From the NCBI RefSeq assembly GCF_030848575.1, contig NZ_JAVDDX010000003.1, positions 1 through 64,000 on the forward strand: 64,000 nucleotides of DNA, written 5' to 3'. This document shows positions 8,264-16,628 of the stretch, piece by piece. The notes beneath the pieces were generated by a model. That model ran no database searches, was not told the DNA's origin, and saw only the letters and a list, made by a program, of their open reading frames with translations. Positions within the stretch are counted from its first letter, which is position 1, and every line of letters begins with the position of its first letter. A program made the position numbers and the translations under genes. The stretch is from Haloarcula sp. H-GB4 (lineage in GTDB: Archaea; Halobacteriota; Halobacteria; Halobacteriales; Haloarculaceae).

Positions 8264-9028
8264 ATGAGTCGGCGTCTCGACGAAATCGACAGGCGCATCA
8301 TCTACGCGTTGCAACAGGATGCACGGAACATCTCGGCCCCGATGGTCGCTGATGAGATGGATGTCTCCCCAGGGACGATTCGCAACCGCATCGACCAGCT
8401 CGAAGATGCAAGCATCATCAAGGGGTATCACGCCGATATCGACTACGAGCGGTGTGAGAGTCGCCTGACCAATCTGTTCGTCTGTAACACCTCTGCGAGC
8501 GAGCGAGAGAATCTGGCCAGAAAGGCGCTCACGGTCCCCGGCGTGGTAAACGTTCGAGAACTCCGGACCGGCCGTGGCAACCTCCAGATCAAGGCCGTGG
8601 GCGAGGAAATGAGTGATCTCACGCGGATTGCCCACCAGCTCAGCAAGCTTGGCCTCGAGATAGAGGACGAAGACCTGATTCAGGAGGAGTATTTTACCCC
8701 CTACGAACCCTTCGGACCGGATGGCGCGAGTAAGCAGGGGGCGATGACCGACATGGTGTCGCTCTCCGGTGGTGCGGAAGTGGTCGACGTAACCGTCAGC
8801 CCGAATGCCCCGATTGTGGAGACGACACTTCGTGATGCGAACGAACAGTCACTACTCGACGAAGCGGTCCTTATCATCGCAATTGAGCGTGGCGATGAGA
8901 TGATTACGCCGAAAGGCGATACGGTAATCCGTTCCGGAGACCTTATCTCTGTGTTTTCTCGGAACGGTGTCCCCGAGTCGACGCTGGACGCGTTCGGTGA
9001 GACGAACGAAGCGATTACGCCGTCATAG
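8264..9028 (+). CDS. Lrp/AsnC-type regulator fused to a TrkA_C domain
   Basis: The protein is 254 aa from the ATG at 8264. Residues 1-50 form the AsnC-type HTH (LDEIDRRIIYALQQDARNIS, then APMVADEMDVSPGTIRNRI). The next 90 residues are the RAM-like effector domain. The last 75 or so match a TrkA_C (RCK C-terminal) domain: VVDVTVSPNAPIVETTLRD, VLIIAIERGDEMITPKGDT, IRSGDLISVFS. TrkA_C domains bind small ligands such as cyclic dinucleotides or Mg2+ in other systems. Together with the TrkA homologue 700 bases downstream, this suggests a regulator sensing the same signal as a potassium transporter. Its DNA target is unknown. Confidence 0.88.
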   Translation: MSRRLDEIDRRIIYALQQDARNISAPMVADEMDVSPGTIRNRIDQLEDASIIKGYHADIDYERCESRLTNLFVCNTSASERENLARKALTVPGVVNVRELRTGRGNLQIKAVGEEMSDLTRIAHQLSKLGLEIEDEDLIQEEYFTPYEPFGPDGASKQGAMTDMVSLSGGAEVVDVTVSPNAPIVETTLRDANEQSLLDEAVLIIAIERGDEMITPKGDTVIRSGDLISVFSRNGVPESTLDAFGETNEAITPS

Positions 9029-9320
9029 ATCCTCCTGCTGACTATTCTTCCTGCGCACGGGTTTTGTACTGAATTGCCTGTTCCTCTTGTCCTGACGGTG
9101 TTCGGACAGACAGTCACGGCAAGCACACAACGAATGTATTTCTTGTTGATTCTATTTTGGAATGCAGAATATATATTATTCAGTATCAGGATTCAGTAGT
9201 TGGTTGGCAATACTTATGACGATACAATATTCTAGCAGTGACAACGATCTCAGCGATACCAGAATAGTAGTCTGGAAGATACGCCGACTGCCGTATAAAC
9301 GAGATGGATACGACGAACAT

Positions 9321-9680
9321 ATGACTGGACTTGATACTGAACCGCCTGAGGACGTCTCTGAAGAAGCGATCACTGCGCTGCAGGACAGTAGTGACACCCA
9401 ACTCAGGGCGATCATCCACTACGCACAGCAGTTGCTCCACGACCACCCACCACTCACAGAGGCAATCGAAGCCCGTGAAGGGGAGACACTCGTGCGAACG
9501 AAGGAGTACGAGGCATACACCATTGTCGTTGTCGAACGATCTGACAGTGCTGGGGAGAGGCGTGGCCCCTTCGCCTACCGCGTCCAGTGGGAACCCGATA
9601 TCGAAGGAGAAGACGGCAAGTACCGGTGGCACTATCTCGGGAAGGTATGCAATGGTGACCGGTTGGTGAGTGACGCGTGA
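9321..9680 (+). CDS. Small conserved-type haloarchaeal protein, unknown function
   Basis: 119 aa from the ATG at 9321 (MTGLDTEPPEDVSEEAIT). The frame also extends to 9162, but that part is hydrophobic and AT-rich and probably is the untranslated leader. The protein is acidic, with an alpha-helical first half (LRAIIHYAQQLL) and a second half of beta character ending WHYLGKVCNGDRLVSDA. No catalytic motif or known domain is seen. It overlaps the long form of the TrkA-like frame and precedes that gene by 43 bases, so the two are probably one transcription unit. Confidence 0.65.
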   Translation: MTGLDTEPPEDVSEEAITALQDSSDTQLRAIIHYAQQLLHDHPPLTEAIEAREGETLVRTKEYEAYTIVVVERSDSAGERRGPFAYRVQWEPDIEGEDGKYRWHYLGKVCNGDRLVSDA

Positions 9681-9723
9681 TCCCTGCTGTATATGGACTG
9701 CAAAGCAACCACACACAGAATAT

Positions 9724-10434
9724 ATGTACATAATCACTGTCGGAGCGGGCGATATTGGAACGCCGCTCATCGAAATTGCAACAGGAACCGGAAACGAAGT
9801 CGTCGTCATCGAGCAGGACGCTGCGAGAGCGGATGAAGTCGCCAACGAGTTCGACTGTATGGTCCTCAACGCGGATGCGACCGTCAAAGAAACGCTGGAG
9901 GATGCCGGTGCCAACCGCGCAGATGCGATCATCACGACGACGGATCAAGATGCGACAAACGTCATGATCTCCCTTCTGGCACAGGAACTGGAAATCCCTG
10001 CAATTGTGTCAGTCGTCCATAATCCGGAGCACATGAACCTGTTTAAACAGATCGGCGTCAACACGATGGAGAACCCACAGCGTCTCATTGCGGAATCACT
10101 CTTCAGATCCGTGGACCGGCCATCGATTGTTGATTATATGCGAGTCGGTGATGTTGCGGAAGTGTTCGAAATCACAGTCACCGAGAAGGCACCGATTGCC
10201 GGGCTGACACTCATTGAAGCCGACGAGGAGGGACTGTTAGATGCCGAGACGCTCGTTGTCGCGATTGAGCGGAACGACGCGGACGCGCCTATCACACCAC
10301 GAGGGCAGACACGCATCGAAGCGGGTGATCTATTGACGGTGTACTCTGGTTCAGGGGCGACACCCGAAGTGACGGACATCTTCGGCCATTACGAGGACCA
10401 CGCAACGAAGAATTCGAACAGGTTCGGCCTATGA
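9724..10434 (+). CDS. trkA: TrkA-like potassium uptake regulator (RCK N + C)
   Basis: 236 aa from the ATG at 9724 (MYIITVGAGDIGTPLIEIA). The Rossmann NAD(H)-binding motif GAGDIG is at residues 7-12. The acidic residue ending strand 2 (VVVIEQD) and NADAT follow, as in TrkA N domains. The TrkA_C domain covers about residues 140-225 (FEITVTEKAPIAGLTL, AGDLLTVYSG). These cytoplasmic subunits gate membrane Trk/Ktr potassium channels. No channel gene is in this window, so the partner must be elsewhere. It likely works with the Lrp-TrkA_C protein upstream. Confidence 0.9.
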   Translation: MYIITVGAGDIGTPLIEIATGTGNEVVVIEQDAARADEVANEFDCMVLNADATVKETLEDAGANRADAIITTTDQDATNVMISLLAQELEIPAIVSVVHNPEHMNLFKQIGVNTMENPQRLIAESLFRSVDRPSIVDYMRVGDVAEVFEITVTEKAPIAGLTLIEADEEGLLDAETLVVAIERNDADAPITPRGQTRIEAGDLLTVYSGSGATPEVTDIFGHYEDHATKNSNRFGL

Positions 10435-10554
10435 GCAGTCCGCTGTCCGCCTATCTGAGGACCCGCTAATCGATATCCGATGATGAGACTCCAATTATGC
10501 CGCTGTTCCAGCCCCGACTGTGGGGCTACCCACTACAATTAAGCTCGATTGAAC

Positions 10555-11214
10555 CTACACCACGCCGAGCTTGAACACTGAGAGGTAAATCTGCCCGCCG
10601 CCAGCAAGTATCATCACGACGGCTGCGATCTGGTGTATCCGGTGCAGGTACGTGCCAAAGGTGCGCCAAATGCCGATTCCAACGCCTGCAAGAAGTGTCA
10701 CGCCGACAAGCGGAACCGCGACGCCGAGTGCGTACGCTGTGAGGACGAGAAGACTTGTGTGGACTGGCAGTGCAAGCGCCTGGGTGACCACGCCGAAGAA
10801 CAGCGGCACGACACAGCCAGCTGCGGCGACCGCGTACACAGCACCGAACACGCCAAATCCAGTTACTGATGCCGGTCGCTCTGGCAGCGGGACGCGGAGT
10901 TCAGGCTCACGGTTCAGGAGCATCACGACGCCGAACGCGATCAGACCAAGTCCGATAACTGGTTCGAGCATCGGGAGTGCGTTCTTGAGCGGTTGGCCGA
11001 GTGCGAGGACGAGCAGCGCAACGAGGGTAAGCGCAGCAAGCGCTCCGCCAGCAGCGGCGGTGGCCGGTGGCAGCATACTCACATCACCGTCGCTTTCACG
11101 CAGGTAATACCCGATGTACCCCGGAAGAAGTGGGAACGCACACGGGGCAAAAAACGTCGCGACGCCAGCGCTGGCAGCGAACGCAAGTGTCCCGAATACG
11201 GCGACTTCAGCCAT
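10555..11214 (-). CDS. ccdA: CcdA/DsbD-like thiol-electron transfer membrane protein
   Basis: 219 aa from the ATG at 11214 (MAEVAVFGTLAFAASAGV). The extended frame to 11388 is out of keeping with the operon. Six membrane helices are visible. The two conserved cysteines lie in FFAPCAFPLLPGYIGYYL (helix 1) and AAAGCVVPLFF (helix 4), the typical CcdA pair that passes reducing equivalents across the membrane. The gene directly follows the TlpA-like gene, with 1 base between them. It very likely keeps that thioredoxin or the Sco1-like protein reduced on the outer face. Confidence 0.9.
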   Translation of the reverse strand: MAEVAVFGTLAFAASAGVATFFAPCAFPLLPGYIGYYLRESDGDVSMLPPATAAAGGALAALTLVALLVLALGQPLKNALPMLEPVIGLGLIAFGVVMLLNREPELRVPLPERPASVTGFGVFGAVYAVAAAGCVVPLFFGVVTQALALPVHTSLLVLTAYALGVAVPLVGVTLLAGVGIGIWRTFGTYLHRIHQIAAVVMILAGGGQIYLSVFKLGVV

Positions 11215-11215
11215 C

Positions 11216-11743
11216 TTACACCAGTGCGTCGAGTTCGTCTCGGAGCGTCTCTTCCTCGGCGAGCCCGCTGTGACCGAACTGGACAGTTCCGCTTTCGTCA
11301 GCAATCGCGATGTACGGAAGTCCGTCTGCCCCGAACGCCGCAAGCAACTCGCTGCCGGGGTCCAAGCCGACAGTCCAGGCTCCGCCATTGCGGTTCCACC
11401 ACTCGCTGATATCAGCCCTCGTCAGTGTCTCATTCGGCCGCTCGTTCGTCACTGAGACGAACGACACGTCGGTGTACTCGGGCCGGATCGCGTCGAGTAT
11501 CTCAAGCTGGTCGTCACAGGGCGCACACCACGTAGCGAACAGGTCGACCACCGTGACAGTTCCCGGCGTCGGCACGGCCGTTTCGCCTGCCGACGAGCCG
11601 CGTGCATCGAGGGTTTCAACGCGAACCGGAAGCTGTTCTGTGTCTTGGAGCTGGATACCTGACAGCCCGTTCTGGGCAACCCAGAGACTCCCACCGGTGA
11701 GACCGAGTCCGGTCATCGCCGCAACGACCTGCCGGCGGTTCAC
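11216..11743 (-). CDS. TlpA-like membrane-anchored thioredoxin
   Basis: 175 aa. The N-terminus MNRRQVVAAMTGLGLTGGS is a Tat-type signal or anchor. The thioredoxin fold carries the redox motif FATWCAPC around residues 69-76, and a cis-Pro (DGLPYIAI) follows near the C-terminal third. It resembles TlpA/ResA proteins, which reduce disulfides on apocytochromes or on the CuA site of cytochrome oxidase. Its ATG overlaps the stop of the Sco1-like gene by 4 bases (ATGA), showing coupling, and CcdA follows. The three genes form a copper/thiol maturation operon. Confidence 0.9.
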   Translation of the reverse strand: MNRRQVVAAMTGLGLTGGSLWVAQNGLSGIQLQDTEQLPVRVETLDARGSSAGETAVPTPGTVTVVDLFATWCAPCDDQLEILDAIRPEYTDVSFVSVTNERPNETLTRADISEWWNRNGGAWTVGLDPGSELLAAFGADGLPYIAIADESGTVQFGHSGLAEEETLRDELDALV

Positions 11744-12417
11744 GCGGTTCTCACCGTTTCAAGATCGGCAATGATTGTTTCTTCGTCCGGTGACTTCGAG
11801 CGGTAAGCACGCTCGACGAACCCATCGGCGTTGACCAGTAGCGTCAGTGCTGTGTGCGTGAACATGTACATATCCATATCCTCGGGTTCAGTTCGCTGGA
11901 ACATGACCCCGAACTGGTCCTGTATGACAGCCTTCGCCCGTTTCTTTGACGCCGGTCGAAGGAACTGCCAGCTTCCGCTATCGGCGTCGACGTTCATCTT
12001 GTCAGCGTACGCTCCGAGTCGTTCTGCGGTATCACGGGCGGGGTCGAACGTCATCGGGAGGAACCGGACATCAGCGGCGTAGCCGTTGTTCTGTGCGTGG
12101 CTCTGAATGTTCCGCTGGGTCGAGATGAGGACAGGGCAGACAGTCTGGCAGTGGCTATAAAAGAACGTGAGGAGAGTCGGTGTTTCAATATCGCGCAACC
12201 GAACCTTGCGTGATTCAGTCGGTGTGGCGACACGTACGTCCGGAATCTGTTCACCCCATGCGGGATACGGAACATCGCTGCTCTCGAACTCCCGGTCGGG
12301 TTCTTCGAGCACGACATCGGGATTCGAGTCGCCGAAGCGACCACTACCGAGACAGCCGGCCATTCCGACAATTGTTCCAACCGCACCCGTCGATTTGAGA
12401 ACCGTCCGTCGGCGCAT
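11740..12417 (-). CDS. Sco1/SenC/PrrC-type copper chaperone lipoprotein
   Basis: 225 aa. MRRRTVLKSTGAVGTIVGMAGC is a Tat signal followed by a lipobox, so the mature protein is lipid-anchored outside. The Sco motif CxxxC appears as SHCQTVCPV near residue 90, and the third copper ligand His is in YMFTHTAL about 100 residues later. Sco proteins deliver copper to the CuA centre of terminal oxidases. Operon order is Sco1, TlpA, CcdA, a set that fits oxidase assembly. No oxidase subunit is in the window. Confidence 0.93.
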   Translation of the reverse strand: MRRRTVLKSTGAVGTIVGMAGCLGSGRFGDSNPDVVLEEPDREFESSDVPYPAWGEQIPDVRVATPTESRKVRLRDIETPTLLTFFYSHCQTVCPVLISTQRNIQSHAQNNGYAADVRFLPMTFDPARDTAERLGAYADKMNVDADSGSWQFLRPASKKRAKAVIQDQFGVMFQRTEPEDMDMYMFTHTALTLLVNADGFVERAYRSKSPDEETIIADLETVRTA

Positions 12418-12905
12418 ACGCGGTACTTGTGCCCTCGAATATTTGGAGAATCTGGTGTGACTCTCGTAAAACCACAGAGCAGTGAAAGAGACGATTTTCG
12501 GACCCGGTCGGACTCCGGAGGAGTGGGGCGACGCTTATATTAGCAGTACGTATCACGTTTCACCGTGACGCTGTGTACCACGTACTTTCTGGCGGGGTCC
12601 GCTCGAATCACGTAACATAGCACAGCGTCTTGTTAATTTAGGGGAGCAGTGGCATATCAACTGGTACACTGTGATAGTTGGTGTGTGGTGAATTATCATA
12701 CACCAATATCAAAAGAGAAACTATTCGAAGTTATACCGCTAGTTTGAGAAGAGTGGATTTGGATATATTCTCCGTATTAAAATGGGTTTGTAGTTATATC
12801 TCGAAGTACGGGTAGTCAATGTTTCGTATCTTGGAGCAGAAGTGTAGGTCCGAAACGTCAATCGTCCGAACACTTATGTGTAATCTATCCGATACTGTAG
12901 TCGTA
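12418..12905. other. 488-base intergenic stretch with an interlocked inverted repeat
   Basis: No supportable gene. It holds the promoter side of the Sco1 operon and of the formamidase. At 12672-12706 two pairs of complementary half-sites interlock: TGATA with TATCA (12672-12676 and 12694-12698), and TTGGTGT with ACACCAA (12678-12684 and 12700-12706). A CACTTATG element near 12870 may be the formamidase TATA region. Confidence 0.45.
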
Positions 12906-14177
12906 ATGCCAGAAACGAAGTTCGAGGTCGATGTCGACAGCGAGCCAGACGAACAGCCGGGCGCGAACCCGTTCAATCGGTGGCACCCGGACATCCCGGC
13001 GGTCGTCGAAGCGGACCCTGGTGAGAGTATGCGACTGGAAGCTCTCGACTGGACCGGCGGACAGATAACCGATAACGACAACGCCAACGAGGTCCGCGAC
13101 GTGGATCTCTCGCAAGTGCATTATCTCGCAGGGCCCGTTCACGTCAACGGTGCCGAGCCGGGTGACCTGCTGAAAGTCGAGTTCCACGACATGGGGCCGC
13201 TCAACGATCGCTCCGAGTTCGGGTTCACTGGCACGTTCTCCCAGCAAAACGGCGGCGGCTTCCTGACCGACCACTTCCCCAAAGCGGCCAAATCTATCTG
13301 GGACATCGACGGCTACACGGTCTCCTCGCGCCACATTCCCGATGTCGAGTACGAGGGGAAGATTCATCCCGGCCTCGCGGGGTGTGCCCCCAGCGAAGAA
13401 CTGCTGGAAGCGTGGAACGAACGCGAACAGGCACTCATCGACAAACACGCCGAGGACCCCGAATCGATACCGAACCATCCGACCGGGAAGGAAGAGCCAG
13501 CCGTGGCGAATCCGCCGACGCCCGACGGTGCGCTCATGGGGGAGATGGACCCCGACGAGGCCGAAGAGGCTGCCGAAGTCGCGGCCCGAACCGTTCCGCC
13601 CCGGGAACATGGCGGGAACCACGACATCAAGGACCTCTCCATCGGCTCAACGGTGTACTTCCCGGTGTACGTCGAGGGCGCGAAGTTCGGCATCGGCGAC
13701 TTCCACGCCTCGCAGGGCGACGGCGAGATATCCTTCTGTGGCGCTATCGAGATGGCCGCCTACGTCGACCTCGAGTTCGACCTCGTGAAAGACGGGATGG
13801 AGAAGTTCGGTGTCGACCACCCGATCTTCGAGCCGGGCCACCGCGGGCCGAACTTCGAGGACTACGTCACCTTCTGTGGCTACTCTGTCACGGAGGACGG
13901 CGAGCAGAAGTACATCGATTCACACACCGCGTATCGGCGAGCCTGTCTCCAGGCTATCGATTATCTCAAGCAGTTCGGCTACACCGGCCAGCAGGCGCTG
14001 CACATCCTCGGGACTGTCCCCGTTGAAGGGCGACAGAGCGGTGTCGTGGACGTTCCAAACGCCTGCTCGACGCTGGCGCTCCCGACGGGCGCGTTCGACT
14101 TCGACGCGTCACCCGAAGGTATCGAACACAACAGCACCGACCGCGGTGACCTCTGTGTCACTGACGACCCACTGTAA
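12906..14177 (+). CDS. fmdA: Formamidase/acetamidase (FmdA/AmdA family)
   Basis: 423 aa from the ATG at 12906 (MPETKFEVDVDSEPDEQPG). The frame opens earlier at 12819, but that part is not acidic. Family landmarks are NPFNRWHPDIPAVVEADPGE, HYLAGPVHVNGAEPGDLLKV, FGIGDFHASQGDGEI and a Cys shortly after (SFCGAIEM). These enzymes hydrolyse formamide or short amides to ammonia and the acid. An insertion of about 60 charged residues in the middle (EELLEAWNEREQALIDKHAE onwards) is typical of the long archaeal form. The gene ends 34 bases before the chaperonin-like gene, so the two may share a transcript. Confidence 0.92.
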   Translation: MPETKFEVDVDSEPDEQPGANPFNRWHPDIPAVVEADPGESMRLEALDWTGGQITDNDNANEVRDVDLSQVHYLAGPVHVNGAEPGDLLKVEFHDMGPLNDRSEFGFTGTFSQQNGGGFLTDHFPKAAKSIWDIDGYTVSSRHIPDVEYEGKIHPGLAGCAPSEELLEAWNEREQALIDKHAEDPESIPNHPTGKEEPAVANPPTPDGALMGEMDPDEAEEAAEVAARTVPPREHGGNHDIKDLSIGSTVYFPVYVEGAKFGIGDFHASQGDGEISFCGAIEMAAYVDLEFDLVKDGMEKFGVDHPIFEPGHRGPNFEDYVTFCGYSVTEDGEQKYIDSHTAYRRACLQAIDYLKQFGYTGQQALHILGTVPVEGRQSGVVDVPNACSTLALPTGAFDFDASPEGIEHNSTDRGDLCVTDDPL

Positions 14178-14211
14178 TGAGGGCCAGAGACAACGAGGAC
14201 TGTCGACACTG

Positions 14212-15828
14212 ATGTTGGGAGAGACGACTGAAGATGACGGCAATGACGAGCCGAATCCCACGCACACCGCCGCAGGTGAACTCGCCGACGCAATTCGGAC
14301 GACACTCGGACCTAACGGGCTGGACAAGATGGTCGTCGGTGAGAACGGGACAGTCATCGTCACGAACGACGGGTCGAGTATCGTCGAATGGATGGATATC
14401 ACGCATCCGGTCGGCCGGTTGGTCGAGCAGGCCGCGGCTGCACAGGACAGCGCCGTCGGGGACGGGACGACGACGGCAGTTGTGCTGGTCGGGGCACTGC
14501 TCGAGGAAGCCGCGGCGCTTCGTTCGGACGGGCTTCATCCGACGACAATCATCGACGGCTACGTCAGGGCTGCCGAAGCTGCCCTTGACCAGCTTGAGCA
14601 GTACGAACGTGGCCTGCACAGCCGAAACGACGACCGACTGATACAGATTGCGAGGACCGCCGTCACGGGGCGGTGGGACGACGCTTCGACCGACCGATTC
14701 GCCGAATTGACTCTTAGTGCGCTGCAGGCAGTCGAGTTCGACACATCGCGGCTCACGCTCAAATCCTACCCCGGCGGCGAACTCCGTGAATCCGTCTGTC
14801 TCGACGGAGTGGTGGTCGATCTAGAGACATCATCAACATCCCTCGAAGCGCTCAGTCACCCAAGCATCCAAACGCACGACGAGCCGGCTATCGCGATGGT
14901 CGACGCCGAAATCGGCATCGAGGAACCAAACCACATCGAATCGGTAGAGCTGCAGAATGCGACACAGCGGAGCGCGTTTCAGGACCACGAACAGGACCGG
15001 AAGACGGAACTGGTAGAGCAGGTGGTGCAGTCGGGTGCGACCGTGCTCCTCTGTCAGAAATCCATCGACGAGGCAGTCAGGACTGCGCTCGCGCAACGGG
15101 GCGTACTCCCCGTCGAGCGGACCCGGCGGGACGAGTTCGATGTCATCGCCCGGGCGACGGGAAGCACGCCAGTCATGTCCGTCGACGACCTGACCGTGGA
15201 CAGCACCGGCACTGTCGAATCGGTCACGCAGCGGACGGTCGGGACCACACAGACGCTCACGCTGCAGGGCTGCCCAGAGGAACAACGAGCAACACTACTG
15301 CTCCGTGGCGGCACGCCACACGTTGCGGACGAGGTCCGTCGCATCGTGGCGGATTGTATCGACGTTACGCGTGTCACACTCGATGACGGCGTGTTCGTGC
15401 CCGGCGGCGGTGCGGTTCCGACCGCACTGGCGATAGACATCGCTGCCCTGTCCCGTGGGATACCAGACCGGACACAGCTCGTCTTCGATGGGTTTGGAGC
15501 CGCGCTGGAAGCCCTCCCCCGGACACTGGCCACGAACGCGGGCACAGACCCATTGAGCACGCTGACAGCGATAAAACAGCGACACGACGCCGGCGCGGCG
15601 ACGGTCGGTGTCGGCCCCGATGGACATCCCCGGGATATGGTTGCGGCGGGTGTTCTGGAACCATCCACAGTGTTCAGGAGTGCTCTGCAACGGGCAGTCG
15701 CTGTTGTGACACAGATCCTCCGGGTTGACGACATCGTGCAGATTAGCGCAGACGAGCGCAGAACTGACGCTGAACACGACCACGCCCACGCGGCAACGGG
15801 TGGCTATCCGTGGGCAGTGGGGCACTGA
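14212..15828 (+). CDS. Divergent group II chaperonin (thermosome-like) subunit
   Basis: 538 aa from the ATG at 14212. ATPase elements of the equatorial domain are present: LGPNGLDKM (32-40), NDGSSIVEWM (52-61), GDGTTTAV (83-90), and FVPGGGAV with the preceding conserved Asp (IVADCIDV). The apical and intermediate domains are strongly diverged. The conserved Glu after GGGA is replaced (GGGAVPTA), and the C-terminus reads GGYPWAVGH instead of the flexible Gly-Gly-Met repeats of thermosomes. It sits next to formamidase, not with other chaperone genes. It could be a third, specialised thermosome subunit or a non-folding paralogue. Confidence 0.88.
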   Translation: MLGETTEDDGNDEPNPTHTAAGELADAIRTTLGPNGLDKMVVGENGTVIVTNDGSSIVEWMDITHPVGRLVEQAAAAQDSAVGDGTTTAVVLVGALLEEAAALRSDGLHPTTIIDGYVRAAEAALDQLEQYERGLHSRNDDRLIQIARTAVTGRWDDASTDRFAELTLSALQAVEFDTSRLTLKSYPGGELRESVCLDGVVVDLETSSTSLEALSHPSIQTHDEPAIAMVDAEIGIEEPNHIESVELQNATQRSAFQDHEQDRKTELVEQVVQSGATVLLCQKSIDEAVRTALAQRGVLPVERTRRDEFDVIARATGSTPVMSVDDLTVDSTGTVESVTQRTVGTTQTLTLQGCPEEQRATLLLRGGTPHVADEVRRIVADCIDVTRVTLDDGVFVPGGGAVPTALAIDIAALSRGIPDRTQLVFDGFGAALEALPRTLATNAGTDPLSTLTAIKQRHDAGAATVGVGPDGHPRDMVAAGVLEPSTVFRSALQRAVAVVTQILRVDDIVQISADERRTDAEHDHAHAATGGYPWAVGH

Positions 15829-15891
15829 GGGCATGACAAGAGAGTAAGCACCGGCAGCTATCCAGCCGACCGGATGCTGAGTCAGGGTGGG

Positions 15892-16626
15892 TTACCCGTC
15901 TTCGTCCTCTTCAGCGCGTTCGCGCTGGACTACGAACACCGGCCCGAGGAACCGGTTCGCGACCTGATCGGCTGGCATCCCGAACACGAACGTCGACAGC
16001 GACGGGTCGGTTTCACCCATCACGACCGTGTCAAACGCATCAGCAACGTCGACAATTGCGTCAAGGGGGTCCTGATCGCGGTCGATCCGTGTCTCGATAG
16101 TCGACGGGTCCATGCCGAACTCCGCCAACCGGTCCGCCATTCCGCCGAGTAGTGTCTTGATATCGTCGTCTGTTGTATCTTCGTCCGCAACGTGATATAA
16201 CGTCACATCGGCGTCCATGTCTCCGAACACACTGGCGACGACACGGGAGAGACGGTCAACGCCAATGGCCCCACGGACTGGGACCAGTACGTCTTCGACC
16301 GGCCCTGTGGCGTTCGGAACGAGAACAGCCATGCAGTCGTGCTCGGCAATCATGCGATCGATGGTCTTCTGGCCGTCGTGTGTGAACACGAGTCGCCGCT
16401 CGACGGTGGCCCCGGCGTCCTCGAACATCTCCTCGTAATCATCGAGCCGTTCCGTGGCCCGGTCCTCGAACTGCATCCGGGCCTGGCCGGGCGCAGTCTG
16501 TTCCGGGATGACGTGATACCCCAGCAGGACGACATGTGCATGGGCGAGCAGTTCGGGGACGCCCTCCGGGACCGATTCTCCCTCGAGGACGCGAATTGGG
16601 ACGAGTATGGATAAACGGTCAGTCAT
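15892..16626 (-). CDS. Universal stress protein paired with amino-acid permease
   Basis: 244 aa with two Usp-like halves. The first begins RLSILVPIRVLEGESVPEG, and the second begins VEDVLVPVRGAIGVDRLSRV. A near-terminal segment, VVMGETDPSLSTFVFG, resembles the nucleotide-binding loop. It starts 2 bases after the stop of the APC permease and is certainly in its operon. Haloarchaeal APC permeases are often followed by such Usps, which probably regulate the transporter by binding its cytoplasmic side or ATP. The acidic tail AEEDEDG is typical. Confidence 0.85.
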   Translation of the reverse strand: MTDRLSILVPIRVLEGESVPEGVPELLAHAHVVLLGYHVIPEQTAPGQARMQFEDRATERLDDYEEMFEDAGATVERRLVFTHDGQKTIDRMIAEHDCMAVLVPNATGPVEDVLVPVRGAIGVDRLSRVVASVFGDMDADVTLYHVADEDTTDDDIKTLLGGMADRLAEFGMDPSTIETRIDRDQDPLDAIVDVADAFDTVVMGETDPSLSTFVFGMPADQVANRFLGPVFVVQRERAEEDEDG

Positions 16627-16628
16627 AC

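Noticed and set aside
9186-9935. Long minus-strand frame over the small protein and TrkA
   Set aside because: It lies opposite the TrkA NAD-binding motif and has no protein-like composition.
12819-12905. Earlier start for formamidase
   Set aside because: The 29 added residues are basic and Cys-containing, unlike the acidic N-termini here, and run into the presumed promoter.
13810-14211. N-terminal extension of the chaperonin-like frame into the formamidase gene
   Set aside because: The extension reads Ser/Arg-rich shadow of the formamidase; the chaperonin similarity begins after the ATG at 14212.
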